A DNA stretch of 64,000 nt. It comes from Marinobacterium lutimaris. Its GTDB lineage: Bacteria > Pseudomonadota > Gammaproteobacteria > Pseudomonadales > Balneatricaceae. Shown here one piece after another: positions 25,092 to 33,691 of this stretch (position 1 is its first letter; each line of letters starts with the position of its first letter). The DNA is taken from contig NZ_FNVQ01000007.1 in assembly GCF_900108065.1 (NCBI RefSeq), forward strand, positions 1 through 64,000, given 5' to 3'. The notes beneath the pieces are model-generated. The model worked only from the letters and a program-made list of their open reading frames with translations. It searched no databases and had not been told where the DNA came from. Made by a program: the position numbers and the translations under genes.

Positions 25092-26015
25092 ATGGACATG
25101 ATTACCAATCTGCGTACCTTTCTCGCCGTGGCCAGCCATGGCAGTTTTGCCTCGGCTGCACGGCATCTGCACGTGGTGCCCTCGGTGGTGGCGAAGCGGA
25201 TAGCGCAGCTTGAGAAGTCAGTGGGCTCGCGTCTTTTCGAGCGCTCCACCCGTACCATCACCATTACCGATGCCGGCCAGCGGCTGCTGCCAAGGGTGCG
25301 TCATTCGCTGATGGAGTTTGAGGAACTGCTCAAGGATGCCCGGCGTGATGATGGCAAGCTGGAGGGGCACCTGCGACTGATGCTGCCGACGACACTATCG
25401 ATGGCGCACCTGTCCAATGCCATCGTCGAGTTCATGAGGGTGCATGACCGTATCACGGTGGAAACTGTGCTGGCGGATCGCTCGGTGAGCCCGCTGGAGG
25501 AGGATGTGGATATCATGGTCAGTGGCCGCCTGGCCCACTATGACGGTGTCAGCCAGGTGCCGCTGGCGCCCACTAATGTGCTGCTCTGCGCCTCGCCGGA
25601 ATACCTGGCCAAGGCGCCGCCGATTGATCATCCCAGTGATCTGGTGGACCACACCTGTCTTATATTCAGCCCCCAGGGCACCACCTGGGCGTTCGAGTCC
25701 GAGCGCGGGCCGCTGTATGTGGATGTGCAGGCGCGGCTGGCATCGGATGACAACCATACCCTGAGCCGCGGAGTAGAGCGTGGACTCGGAATCTCGGTAT
25801 TGCCGCGCTATATCGCCCGCAAGGGGCTGGATGCAGGCACCATCGTGCCGCTGCTGGAGCATTTTCCGCCCCAGGATCGCTGGTACAAGGCGTATATACC
25901 ACGTCGCAAAGAGCGTCTGGCCCGGGTCGAAGCGATGTGCGAATGGCTCAGGCTGGCGATCGAGCAGCTTAACGCCCTGGGCGCCTGCAACCCGATCTTC
26001 GGACACTGTGATTAA
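25092..26015 (+). CDS. LysR family transcriptional regulator
   Basis: A 307-residue LysR protein: winged helix at residues 1-60 (MDMITNLRTFLAVASHGSFASAARHL, VVAKRIAQLEKSVGSRLFERS), effector domain from about residue 90 (GHLRLMLPTTLS). GAGGGA precedes the ATG at 25092. It is divergent from the tandem-HTH LysR gene and ends in a TTAA overlap with the Lrp-type gene. The target is unknown; it could act on itself and the neighbouring LysR gene, or elsewhere. Confidence 0.9.
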   Translation: MDMITNLRTFLAVASHGSFASAARHLHVVPSVVAKRIAQLEKSVGSRLFERSTRTITITDAGQRLLPRVRHSLMEFEELLKDARRDDGKLEGHLRLMLPTTLSMAHLSNAIVEFMRVHDRITVETVLADRSVSPLEEDVDIMVSGRLAHYDGVSQVPLAPTNVLLCASPEYLAKAPPIDHPSDLVDHTCLIFSPQGTTWAFESERGPLYVDVQARLASDDNHTLSRGVERGLGISVLPRYIARKGLDAGTIVPLLEHFPPQDRWYKAYIPRRKERLARVEAMCEWLRLAIEQLNALGACNPIFGHCD

Positions 26016-26464
26016 CCACGTGTGTCCTTCACATTTTCCATCACCACAAAAGTACTGGTCTGAAGCACGTGGGGCAGAGAGGAGATCTGTTCACCCAGCA
26101 CAGCCCGGTACTCCTCCATGTTGCGGGTTCTGACCTTCAACAGATAGTCGAAGTTACCGGCGATCATATGACACTCCTCCACTGCTGAGATCTTCCTGGC
26201 GGCCGCATTAAACGCTTCCAGCGCGGCGGTGCTGGTGTCGTTCAGCGTCACCTGGGCAAAGGCGATATGATCCAGCCCCATCTTTTTCTGATCGATCAGC
26301 GCGGTATAGCCGCGGATATAACCCTGTTCCTCCAGGCGTCGCATGCGGATCTGGCAGGGAGTCTTGGACAAACCCACCTTTGAGGCCAGGCCGGTGACCG
26401 TAATCCGGGCGTCGAGCTGCAGCTCCTTGATGATGGCCCGGTCGAATTTATCCAGATCGTTCAT
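26012..26464 (-). CDS. Lrp/AsnC family regulator, probable putA regulator
   Basis: A 150-residue feast/famine regulator. The N-terminal helix-turn-helix is LDKFDRAIIKELQLDARITVTGLA with SKVGLSKTPCQIRMRRLEEQG; the C-terminal RAM ligand domain includes EECHMIAGNFDYLLKVRTRNMEEYR. An in-frame GTG at 26482 would add six residues. It is divergent from putA, the arrangement of PutR and related activators that sense proline. That fits because PutA here has no DNA-binding domain of its own. Confidence 0.88.
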   Translation of the reverse strand: MNDLDKFDRAIIKELQLDARITVTGLASKVGLSKTPCQIRMRRLEEQGYIRGYTALIDQKKMGLDHIAFAQVTLNDTSTAALEAFNAAARKISAVEECHMIAGNFDYLLKVRTRNMEEYRAVLGEQISSLPHVLQTSTFVVMENVKDTRG

Positions 26465-26482
26465 GGTGTTGGTACTGCTCAC

Positions 26483-26644
26483 TGGTGAAATAGACTATTT
26501 AAGCTAATTTTACAGGACGAAAGTATTTTTGATATTTGAATAAAAGTCGATATACGACGTTGATGTTTTCTATATAGGAAAAGTGTATGCGATAGCTTGC
26601 GTAGAATGCATCGGCAAGAGAACGTATAAGGAGGAGCGACGATC
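26483..26644. promoter_or_regulatory. Divergent lrp-putA promoter region
   Basis: The AT-rich stretch 26500-26580 holds the putA and lrp-type promoters, with a possible -10 box TATATA at about 26572. Lrp-type proteins bind such AT-rich, weakly palindromic DNA. AAGGAGGAG precedes the putA start. Confidence 0.5.
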
Positions 26645-29600
26645 ATGGCTCAGGTGCAGACTACACAACCGACAATGGAAGCAAGCCGCGAAGCGATGCG
26701 GGCCAACTATCTGGCCGACGAGCATCGTGTCATCAGCGAGCTGATTGCCGGTGCAAACCTCTCGGAACAGGTGCGCAAGGCGATCTCCGACCGCGCGGCC
26801 GATCTGGTCCGCGATGTGCGCGGTAACTCCAAGCCGACCATGATGGAGAAGTTCCTCGCTGAGTACGGCCTGACTACCAAGGAGGGCGTGGCGCTGATGT
26901 GCCTGGCCGAAGCGCTGCTGCGTGTGCCGGACAACGTCACCATCCATGAGCTGATCGAGGATAAGATCTCCTCCGGCAAGTGGAGCGAACACCGAGGCAA
27001 ATCCAACTCATCCCTGATCAATACCACCACCTGGGGCCTGATGATGGCCGGCAAGGTGATCAGCCCGTCCGATACCCGCAGCCTGGTAGAAACCCTGCGC
27101 CAGCTGGTGAAGCGCATGGGTGATCCGATGGTGCGCACCGTGGCGAATCAGGCGATGAAAGAGATGGGGCGCCAGTTTGTGCTCGGCCGCACCATTGAAG
27201 AGGCGCAGAAAAACGCCCGTAAGTATGAATCCAAGGGTTACACCTACTCCTACGACATGCTCGGCGAAGCGGCACGCACCGATGCCGATGCACTGCGCTA
27301 CCAGCGTGACTACGCCAGCGCTATCAAGGCGCTGGCGCTGAACTGCAAGCATGATGATATCCGTGATAATCCTGGTATCTCTGTAAAACTTTCCGCCCTG
27401 CATGCACGCTACGAATATGGTCAGCGCGACCGTGTGATGAACGAGCTGGTGCCGCGTGCGCTGGAGCTGGTGAAACAGGCCAAAGCCGCCAACATGGGCT
27501 TCAATATTGACGCGGAAGAGGCGGATCGTCTGGATCTCTCCTTCGATGTGATCGAAGCGATTCTTTCCGATCCGGAACTGGCCGGCTGGGACGGCTTTGG
27601 TGTCGTGGTCCAGGCGTTCGGCAAGCGCGCGTCCCACGCGCTGGACTGGCTTTATGCCCTGGCGGAAAAACTGGATCGCCGCATCATGGTGCGTCTGGTT
27701 AAGGGCGCGTACTGGGATGCAGAGATCAAGCGTGCCCAGGTGATGGGGCTGGATGGGTTTCCGGTTTATACCCGCAAGGCGTGCAGCGATGTGTCTTACC
27801 TGGCCTGTGCGAAAAAGCTGCTGGGCATGACCGATCGCATCTATCCGCAGTTCGCCACACATAATGCTCACTCCGTCTCCGCTATCGTTGAGCTGGCCAA
27901 GGGGCGTGACTGCTTCGAATTCCAGCGTCTGCACGGCATGGGTGAATCCCTGCACGAAGCGCTGATGAACGGTGACGGCAAACGCTGCCGCATCTACGCA
28001 CCCGTAGGTGCACACCAGGATCTGCTGGCGTACCTGGTGCGTCGTCTGCTGGAAAACGGTGCCAACAGCTCCTTCGTGAACCAGATTGTCGATACCCGTA
28101 TCACGCCGGCACAGATCGCCCGTGATCCCGTGGCGCTGGTGCAGTCGCTGGGCGAAAACGTCTCCAGCAACAAGATTGTCCGTCCGCAGGACCTGTTCGG
28201 TGAAGGTCGTCGTAACTCCAAGGGCTGGGATGTGACCGATCCGGTGGAAGTGGAGTTTATGGAAGCCCAGCGTGGCGCTTTCCGCAGCTCCATCTGGAAA
28301 GGCGGCCCGGTACTGGCCGGTGAAGTGGTAGGTGGCGAGCAGAAAGAGGTACGCAACCCGGCCGATCCGAACGACCTGGTTGGTCATCTGACCCTGTCTG
28401 CGCCTGAAGATATAGAGACCGCGATTGTCGCTTCGCAGTCAGGCTATGAGAGCTGGTCCAAGCTTTCTGCCAAGGAGCGTGCCGCGAGTATCGATCGCGT
28501 TGCCGACCTGTATGAACAGAACACCCACGAGCTGTTTGCCCTGACCTCCCGCGAGGCGGGCAAGACGCTGCTCGACGCTATCGCCGAGGTGCGCGAGGCT
28601 GTGGACTTCGCCCGTTTCTATGCCAACGAAGGCGTACGTATTGAAGGTGAAGGCGACGCCCGTGGTGTGATCACCTGTATCTCGCCGTGGAACTTCCCGC
28701 TGGCGATCTTCACCGGTCAGGTACTGGCCGCGCTGGCGGCGGGTAACACCGTATTGGCTAAGCCGGCCGACCAGACACCGCTGATCGCGACCCGCGCTGT
28801 CGAACTGATGCACGAGGCGGGCATTCCGAAAGAAGTGGTTCAGCTGCTGCCAGGTGCCGGTGCATCGGTGGGCGCCGCGCTGACTTCCGATCCGCGCATC
28901 AACGGCGTCTGCTTCACCGGTTCTACCGGTACAGCACAGATCATCAACCGCGTGATGGCCGAGAAAATGGCGCCGGACGCACCGCTGGTGGCGGAAACCG
29001 GTGGCCTCAACGCCATGATCGTTGACTCCACGGCGCTGCCGGAACAGGTGGTACGCGATGTGCTGGCGTCCTCTTTCCAGAGTGCCGGCCAGCGCTGCTC
29101 CGCGCTGCGTATGCTCTATGTACAGAAAGATATCGCCGATCATCTGCTGGAGATGCTGTTCGGCGCCATGGATGAGCTGCGCATGGGTAATCCCTGGGAG
29201 CTCTCCACCGACGTGGGCCCGGTGATCGACAAGGCCGCTCAGGCGAAGATCGAGACTCATTGCGAGAAGTTCGCTCAGAAAGGCCGTGTGCTGAAGTCTT
29301 TGGCGAAGCCGGAAGAGGGGATCTTCGTTGCGCCGACGGTGATACGTCTTGAGGGTATCGAAGAACTCGAAGAGGAGATCTTCGGACCGGTGCTGCATGT
29401 GGCGACCTTTGAAGCCAACGAGCTGATCAAGGTGGTGGACGATATCAACGCCAAGGGCTTTGGGCTCACCTTCGGTCTGCACACCCGTGTGGATAGCCGT
29501 GTGAACCGCATCGTAAACCGGATCAAGGTGGGCAACACCTACGTGAACCGTAACCAGATCGGCGCCATTGTCGGCTCCCAGCCGTTCGGTGGCGAAGGCC

Positions 29601-30268
29601 TTTCCGGTACCGGTCCTAAGGCGGGGGGGCCGCACTATGTGCGCCGCTTCAAGAACAGCGCAACTGCTGCACGCACTGCCGAGAGCACTTCGATGGTCGG
29701 CAGCGATGCTCTGAGTATGGCGATCGGTCAGCTCTCCGCCCTGGAAGCGCCGCTGGCCGAGGCACGGGCCCAGGCTCTGAAGCCGTTCTTCAACCAGGTA
29801 CCTGCGGCGCTGGATGCCGAACCTGAGTTACTCCCGGGACCGACCGGTGAGCTGAACCGCCTGTCCAACTGCGCCCGTGGCCTGATTCTCTGCCTTGGCC
29901 CTGACAAGGCGAGCGCCATGGAGCAGGCTGCCGTTGCCCTGTCTCAGGGTAACAAGGCGGTTGTGATCGCGCCGGGTGCCGACAAACTGCTGGCCGATGC
30001 CAGCAAGGCTGGTCTGCCGGTGGTGGGTCTGGATGGCCAGCTGCAGCCGGAAGCCCTGATCCGTGCCAACGGCTTTGAGGCGGTGATCAGCTGCGCAGGG
30101 GCTGAGATGCTTAAAGAGTACCGCCAGGCACTGGCCGAGCGCACAGGCGCGCTGCTGCCGCTGCTGACCGAACATCTGCTGGCCGAGCGTTACGTGATCG
30201 AGCGTCACCTCTGTGTGGATACCACTGCCGCCGGCGGTAACGCCAGCCTGATCGCCCAGTCGGAGTAA
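26645..30268 (+). CDS. putA: Bifunctional proline dehydrogenase / glutamate-semialdehyde dehydrogenase
   Basis: A 1207-residue enzyme that oxidises proline to glutamate in two steps, FAD- then NAD-dependent. The proline dehydrogenase barrel spans about residues 190-480 (RLVKGAYWDAEIKRAQ, YPQFATHNAHSV, FQRLHGMGE). The aldehyde dehydrogenase part spans about 560-1020, with catalytic Glu in ETGGLNAM (about 784) and Cys in SAGQRCSALRM (about 815). A C-terminal domain of about 180 residues follows, as in long type B PutA proteins. The ribbon-helix-helix DNA-binding domain of E. coli PutA is missing, so regulation must come from elsewhere, probably the divergent Lrp-type gene. Confidence 0.96.
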   Translation: MAQVQTTQPTMEASREAMRANYLADEHRVISELIAGANLSEQVRKAISDRAADLVRDVRGNSKPTMMEKFLAEYGLTTKEGVALMCLAEALLRVPDNVTIHELIEDKISSGKWSEHRGKSNSSLINTTTWGLMMAGKVISPSDTRSLVETLRQLVKRMGDPMVRTVANQAMKEMGRQFVLGRTIEEAQKNARKYESKGYTYSYDMLGEAARTDADALRYQRDYASAIKALALNCKHDDIRDNPGISVKLSALHARYEYGQRDRVMNELVPRALELVKQAKAANMGFNIDAEEADRLDLSFDVIEAILSDPELAGWDGFGVVVQAFGKRASHALDWLYALAEKLDRRIMVRLVKGAYWDAEIKRAQVMGLDGFPVYTRKACSDVSYLACAKKLLGMTDRIYPQFATHNAHSVSAIVELAKGRDCFEFQRLHGMGESLHEALMNGDGKRCRIYAPVGAHQDLLAYLVRRLLENGANSSFVNQIVDTRITPAQIARDPVALVQSLGENVSSNKIVRPQDLFGEGRRNSKGWDVTDPVEVEFMEAQRGAFRSSIWKGGPVLAGEVVGGEQKEVRNPADPNDLVGHLTLSAPEDIETAIVASQSGYESWSKLSAKERAASIDRVADLYEQNTHELFALTSREAGKTLLDAIAEVREAVDFARFYANEGVRIEGEGDARGVITCISPWNFPLAIFTGQVLAALAAGNTVLAKPADQTPLIATRAVELMHEAGIPKEVVQLLPGAGASVGAALTSDPRINGVCFTGSTGTAQIINRVMAEKMAPDAPLVAETGGLNAMIVDSTALPEQVVRDVLASSFQSAGQRCSALRMLYVQKDIADHLLEMLFGAMDELRMGNPWELSTDVGPVIDKAAQAKIETHCEKFAQKGRVLKSLAKPEEGIFVAPTVIRLEGIEELEEEIFGPVLHVATFEANELIKVVDDINAKGFGLTFGLHTRVDSRVNRIVNRIKVGNTYVNRNQIGAIVGSQPFGGEGLSGTGPKAGGPHYVRRFKNSATAARTAESTSMVGSDALSMAIGQLSALEAPLAEARAQALKPFFNQVPAALDAEPELLPGPTGELNRLSNCARGLILCLGPDKASAMEQAAVALSQGNKAVVIAPGADKLLADASKAGLPVVGLDGQLQPEALIRANGFEAVISCAGAEMLKEYRQALAERTGALLPLLTEHLLAERYVIERHLCVDTTAAGGNASLIAQSE

Positions 30269-30295
30269 TTTTCAGGACTGGCTGCAAAGAGCACC

Positions 30296-30325
30296 GGCAG
30301 AGGGGGCTGAGATAGCCCTTCTGCC
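30296..30325 (+). promoter_or_regulatory. Hairpin after putA
   Basis: GGCAGAGGGGGCT and AGCCCTTCTGCC form a stem with one internal mismatch region about 30 bp after the putA stop. It lies just before the true terminator and may protect the message end. Confidence 0.5.
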
Positions 30326-30347
30326 TCCTAACCGATCCACTGTTTTC

Positions 30348-30373
30348 AAACCGACCTAAGGGTCGGTTTTTTT
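30348..30373 (+). terminator. Rho-independent terminator of putA
   Basis: AAACCGACC and GGTCGGTTT form a perfect 9-bp stem with a 4-nt loop followed by a T-run. It also lies in the 3' region of the convergent permease gene. Confidence 0.92.
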
Positions 30374-30389
30374 ATGCCTGATCACTCAG

Positions 30390-31244
30390 TCAATCCACAT
30401 CCCCAGCACGCATCTTCTCGCCGCGGGCACGCAGGTACTCCATGGTCAGCAGCAGCAGACCGGAGATGATTACCAGCAGGGTGGCGACGGCAAGGATGGT
30501 CGGGTTGATCTCCTCTCGCAGGCCAGAGAACATCTGGCGCGGGATGGTGCGCTGCTCAGGGCCGGCAAGGAAGAGCACGACGATGACCTCGTCAAAGGAG
30601 GTAACGAAGGCGAACAGTGCGCCGGAGATAACGCCGGGACGGATCAGCGGCATGATCACCTTGAAGAAGGTGTACACAGGTTTTGCGCCCATCCCCAGCG
30701 AGGCGCGGACCAGCGAGTAATCGAAGCCCGCCAATGCCGCGTTCACCGTGATCACCACAAAGGGTGTCCCCAGGGCAGCGTGGGCGAGTATGACGCCCAT
30801 ATAGCTGCCGGCGATATCCAGCTGGGTGTAGAAGAAGAACATGCCCGCCGCGGTGATGATCAGCGGTACGATCATCGGTGACAGCAGCAGCGCCATGATC
30901 ATGCGCTGGAACGGCATCTGGCCGCTGGTCAGGCCGATGGCTGCGGTGGTGCCGAGTACGGTGGCGATCAGTGTGGCCATCAGGCCGATGTAGAAACTGT
31001 TCTTGATCGCCAGAATCCATTTTTGATCCGCCAGGATCTCCTCGTACCACTTCATCGAGTAGGCGCTAGGGTCCAGTGCCAGCATCCCTTCGGTGAAGGT
31101 GAAATAGGGCTCGGCATTGAACGACAGAGGAATGATCACCAGGATCGGCGCCATCAGGAACAGCAGCACCAGGTAGGCGGTGAGCTTGACCCCGGACAGG
31201 CCCAGCTTCTGCCAGATGGTGAAATAGCGTGGAAATTTACCCAT
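30390..31244 (-). CDS. ABC transporter permease, PotC-like
   Basis: A 284-residue inner membrane permease with about six hydrophobic segments and the EAA loop LVRASLGMGAKPVYTFFKVI. It is the last gene of the potA-D-B-C-like operon 34819-30390. The substrate is not set by sequence; the place next to putA hints at an amino acid, betaine or polyamine. Confidence 0.9.
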   Translation of the reverse strand: MGKFPRYFTIWQKLGLSGVKLTAYLVLLFLMAPILVIIPLSFNAEPYFTFTEGMLALDPSAYSMKWYEEILADQKWILAIKNSFYIGLMATLIATVLGTTAAIGLTSGQMPFQRMIMALLLSPMIVPLIITAAGMFFFYTQLDIAGSYMGVILAHAALGTPFVVITVNAALAGFDYSLVRASLGMGAKPVYTFFKVIMPLIRPGVISGALFAFVTSFDEVIVVLFLAGPEQRTIPRQMFSGLREEINPTILAVATLLVIISGLLLLTMEYLRARGEKMRAGDVD

Positions 31245-31257
31245 GGTCTCGTGCTCC

Positions 31258-32499
31258 TCAGCCCAGCTTCAGGTTGCTGATGCCTACCAGGCGGTCGTAC
31301 AGCCAGTAGAGCAGGGTGATCAGCAGTAGCAACAGAGAACCGAGCGCGGCGGCGAGCTCCCAGTTGTTGGACGACTGCATATGGAAAGCGATGATGTTGG
31401 AGATCATCTGTCCGTCGGTGCCGCCGACCAGTGCCGGGGTGATGTAGTAGCCGATGGAGATGATGAACACCAGCAGCGCACCGGCGCTGAGTCCCGGAAT
31501 CGTCATCGGCATATAGATGCGGATAAACGCCGGTATAGGTTTGGCGCCCAGTGACAGGGCAGCACGGAAATAGCTCGGGTCGATCCCCTTCATGACGCTG
31601 TACAGCGGCAGAATCATAAACGGCATCAGAATGTGGGTCATCGCGATCACCGTAGCGAACTGGGTATAGAGCATCTCCAGTGGCTCATCGGTGATGTGCA
31701 GAGACATCAGTATCGAGTTGACCACGCCGTTGGTCTGCAGCAGCGCGATCCAGGCCGTGGTACGTACCAGCAGCGAGGTCCAGAACGGCAGTAGCACGAA
31801 AATCATCAGGGTGTTGGCGATTCGCGAGGGTGCGTTGGCCAGATACCAGGCCAGCGGAAAGCCGATGATCGCGGTTAACACCGTGATATAGAAAGCGATC
31901 TTGAGACTCTTCCAGTACAGGTCCAGATAGATCTGTGTGTCGCGCTGGATGATCTCTCCCTGGGGGCTACGCTCCAGGTCGAGGGCAGTCAGGTAGAAGT
32001 CGTCCTTAAAGACGGAGCCGGACTTTTTCATCGCCCGCCAGACGTTTACGTCCGACCACTTCTTGTTGGCATCCAGCACCAGTTGTCCGCCGCTGCTTTG
32101 CAGTTCGGCCAGATCCACGCGGCGCACGGCGCGTGCGGTGGATTTGATCAGGCTGGAGGCGCCGGGATAGCCACGGTTGACCTCCTCGGCCAGTTTGCCG
32201 GAGAGGCGTTCAGCTGCCAGAGCCTGCAGTTCCACGGCAAAGGCATTGAGTGCTGCCGGTGGTGGCAGGTCACCCGATTCCTCGCTCCACTCATCCAGCT
32301 GCGTGAGCGTATCCGGGATCAGCTCCGCTACGGTGGGATGGTAGAAACTGCGGTACAGCATCGTCCCGATCGGGGCGACGAAGGTGACGAAAATAAACAG
32401 CAGCAGCGGAGCGACGAACATGATCGCCAGCCATTTGCGGCGGCGGATATTGCGGTCGGCCTGCCTGATCTCGTCTTGCGTCAACTCTGGGTTGGACAT
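31258..32499 (-). CDS. ABC transporter permease, PotB-like with large periplasmic insertion
   Basis: A 413-residue permease, about 120 residues longer than PotB. The extra part follows the first hydrophobic segment (residues 23-48): a hydrophilic, mostly helical domain at about 50-190, then the usual transmembrane core from about 195 with EAA loop YFRAALSLGAKPIPAFIRIY. Permeases of this longer form are known in marine and pseudomonad ABC operons; the insertion could contact the binding protein. It lies 13 bp upstream of the PotC-like gene. Confidence 0.88.
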   Translation of the reverse strand: MSNPELTQDEIRQADRNIRRRKWLAIMFVAPLLLFIFVTFVAPIGTMLYRSFYHPTVAELIPDTLTQLDEWSEESGDLPPPAALNAFAVELQALAAERLSGKLAEEVNRGYPGASSLIKSTARAVRRVDLAELQSSGGQLVLDANKKWSDVNVWRAMKKSGSVFKDDFYLTALDLERSPQGEIIQRDTQIYLDLYWKSLKIAFYITVLTAIIGFPLAWYLANAPSRIANTLMIFVLLPFWTSLLVRTTAWIALLQTNGVVNSILMSLHITDEPLEMLYTQFATVIAMTHILMPFMILPLYSVMKGIDPSYFRAALSLGAKPIPAFIRIYMPMTIPGLSAGALLVFIISIGYYITPALVGGTDGQMISNIIAFHMQSSNNWELAAALGSLLLLLITLLYWLYDRLVGISNLKLG

Positions 32500-32518
32500 G
32501 CGTTAGAACCCTGTCAGG

Positions 32519-32544
32519 CCGGGCCGCCCGAAGGGGCAGCCCGG
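32519..32544 (-). promoter_or_regulatory. mRNA hairpin between binding-protein and permease genes
   Basis: CCGGGCxGCCC and GGGCxGCCCGG make an 11-step stem with one mismatch and a 4-nt GAAG-type loop, right after the binding-protein gene. It has no T-run and probably stabilises the upstream message. Confidence 0.65.
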
Positions 32545-32580
32545 TTTAGTGCGCGTTTGATAGCTTTATGGCTCAGCGAA

Positions 32581-33639
32581 TTACTGCAGCAGCCATTCGT
32601 TGAACTTCTCGCCGAGAGACTCGCCGTAGTCAGCCCAGAAGAGGGAAGAGGCTTTCAGACCTTCATCCAGGTGGGCAGACGGCAGTTTCGGTACGATCGA
32701 TTCATCGATATACGCGTAGGAGGACTGACGGGTCGGGCCGTAGGCTACGTCAGGCATGCCGGACAGCGGCTTGGAACCGGTGGCAAACTTGATGAAGTCG
32801 ATCGCCAGATCCTTCTTGTCGGTGCCTTTGACGATGGCCCAGACGTCCAGGTCGAAGACGTGACCGTCCCAAACCATTTCAAACGGCTTGTTCTCTTCCT
32901 GGATAGCGGCGAAGAAACGGCCGTTAGCGGACTGAACCATGACTGCGCCGCCGTCGTTCAGCAGCTGCGGAGCCTGAGACCAGCTGTCGAACCAGACGAT
33001 GTCGTCTTTGATGCTGTCGAGCTTGGCGAACGCACGCGCCTGACCTTCGTCGGTGGCCAGTACGTCGTAGACTTCGGCCTTGGGAACGCCGTCAGCCAGC
33101 AGTGCCCATTCCATGTTGACCTGCGGACGCTTACGCATGGCGCGCTTGCCCGGGAAGGTGGCGGTGTCGAAGAAGTCGGTCATCGAGGTCGGCTCGCCGC
33201 CTTCGATGGTGTCGTGGTTGTAAGCGTAGAGTACGGTCCAGACGATGTTGCCGACGCCACACTCGTTGGCCAGGGCCTCTTCACTGAAATCCTCGGCGGC
33301 GGGGGTACCGTCATCGCCAGGAGGCAGTTGATCCTGAGGGAAGACTTCAAGCAGACCTTCGGAGCAGGCGCGCTCCAGATCGATCACTTCCATGTCGATC
33401 ACATCCCAGAGAACATTGCCGCTCTCGACCTGGGCCTTGAGCTCGGCGACGCCGCCTGAGTAGTTCTCGAACAGGATGTTATTACCGGTTTTCTCCATGT
33501 ACGGGTCGATCATATGCTTCTGCTGCGCTGCTCCGTAGGAGCCCCCGAAGGACACCGCAGTCAGTTCGTCAGCGCTTGCCAGGCTGGCAGTCATGCCGAC
33601 AGCTGCAGCGGCCGCCAGGGTTAACAGTTTCTTCTTCAT
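32581..33639 (-). CDS. ABC transporter periplasmic substrate-binding protein, PotD/F-like
   Basis: A 352-residue exported protein: MKKKLLTLAAAAAVGMTASLASA is the signal peptide, and the mature part begins DELTAVSFGGSYGAAQ, as in binding proteins of the polyamine/opine/carboxylate class. The ATG at 33639 is chosen because GAGGTGA sits before it; the longer frame to 33708 runs through the intergenic space. It is the second gene of the operon after the ATPase gene. Confidence 0.9.
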   Translation of the reverse strand: MKKKLLTLAAAAAVGMTASLASADELTAVSFGGSYGAAQQKHMIDPYMEKTGNNILFENYSGGVAELKAQVESGNVLWDVIDMEVIDLERACSEGLLEVFPQDQLPPGDDGTPAAEDFSEEALANECGVGNIVWTVLYAYNHDTIEGGEPTSMTDFFDTATFPGKRAMRKRPQVNMEWALLADGVPKAEVYDVLATDEGQARAFAKLDSIKDDIVWFDSWSQAPQLLNDGGAVMVQSANGRFFAAIQEENKPFEMVWDGHVFDLDVWAIVKGTDKKDLAIDFIKFATGSKPLSGMPDVAYGPTRQSSYAYIDESIVPKLPSAHLDEGLKASSLFWADYGESLGEKFNEWLLQ

Positions 33640-33691
33640 TGGATCACCTCTTCCAGACATTGAGTCATTGGTCCATAGACGTCGGGCTGCC

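Noticed and set aside
27008-29635. Minus-strand frames of 459 and 398 codons inside putA
   Set aside because: They are antisense to catalytic domains of PutA and have His/Gln-rich, unlikely compositions.
32083-33459. Plus-strand frame of 458 codons across two ABC genes
   Set aside because: It spans two real minus-strand genes and their gap, with no start signal.
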